Below, piece after piece: positions 63,899 through 64,000 of a stretch of DNA of 64,000 nucleotides. The notes below the pieces were generated by a model that was not told the DNA's origin, did not search any database, and was given only the letters and a program-made list of their open reading frames with translations. Position numbers and translations under genes: made by a program. The DNA lies in NCBI GenBank assembly GCA_019635775.1, contig JAHBYU010000011.1:1-64000 (forward strand). Direction: 5' to 3'. Numbering within the stretch: position 1 is the first letter of the stretch; each line of letters starts with the position of its first letter. The stretch comes from Rhizobiaceae bacterium. Lineage in GTDB: Bacteria > Pseudomonadota > Alphaproteobacteria > Rhizobiales > Rhizobiaceae.

Positions 63899-64000
63899 GC
63901 CGATCTCCGAAGCCACGCTAGATACTCAGCGGCCTGCTCCACATCCTCAAAGCATTGAATGCGCGTCCGTGAGCCGGGATTGATGACGGCAAGCACGGAA
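63895..64000 (-). CDS. partial gene running off the right edge
   Basis: Only the last 34 residues are visible, starting S-V-L-A-V-I-N-P-G-S-R-T-R-I and ending Y-L-A-W-L-R-R-S-A before TGA at 63897-63895. It is coupled to the next gene by ATGA overlap. Too short for a family call. Confidence 0.6.
   Translation of the reverse strand, partial: SVLAVINPGSRTRIQCFEDVEQAAEYLAWLRRSA

Overview
The window reads as chromosome of an alphaproteobacterium of the order Hyphomicrobiales (Rhizobiales), most like the Mesorhizobium/Phyllobacteriaceae group. Support comes from 5-aminolevulinate synthase of the C4 heme pathway, a second RpoH sigma factor behind an EcfG-type promoter, Omp25/31-like barrels behind CtrA boxes, an Omp2-like porin, a serC leader and 6S RNA upstream of 5-formyl-THF cyclo-ligase. 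This is inference from gene content; no database was searched.

Layout. 1-5.6 kb is accessory: hydrolases, a TetR-controlled oxidoreductase/serine-hydrolase pair and an ArsR-SRPBCC-GyrI operon. It ends near a possible tRNA/tmRNA 3'-end remnant at 5.8 kb. 6-14.3 kb is envelope-directed: small membrane proteins, a repeat-built beta-helix membrane protein beside a two-gene polysaccharide ABC exporter, a porin-FecR operon and a ceramidase-family protein. 14.5-24 kb holds an RND efflux pair, a sulfotransferase, a cupin, a ureohydrolase-dadA pair and galE. 24-34 kb holds hemA (with an FNR/FixK-like box), an aminotransferase, mscL, a transporter-fused hybrid kinase convergent with its likely LuxR-type response regulator (CrbS/CrbR-like), pyrD and a GT25 transferase. 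34-38.7 kb holds an isomerase-like barrel protein, rpoH2 and an M48 protease. 38.7-43.1 kb is a thiamin block: a TPP riboswitch controlling thiBPQ, with thiamin diphosphokinase divergent. 43-53.2 kb is ABC-F, a membrane-anchored unknown, purA, a DMT permease, an FAH-family enzyme, serA and serC.

53.3-62.7 kb holds two outer-membrane barrels with matching CtrA boxes, 6S RNA, ygfA, a YmdB-type phosphoesterase, a TerC protein, a periplasmic MBL protein and yebC. An intact IS630-family element follows; it has landed in the last codons of fcl (GDP-fucose synthase), whose partner gmd lies upstream. The pre-insertion fcl end can be reconstructed exactly. At 62.9 kb a tRNA-Gly(CCC) marks a sharp change to tiny, overlapping, phage-like genes that run off the right edge, suggesting an element integrated at the tRNA.

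The most informative signals are regulatory: EcfG promoter to rpoH2, paired CtrA boxes on the two barrel genes, the TPP riboswitch with a hairpin over the thiB ribosome-binding site, the serC leader with its ribosome-binding site in a hairpin loop, a 32-bp ArsR palindrome and the FNR-like site before hemA. No CRISPR array, rRNA or clear defence system was seen.
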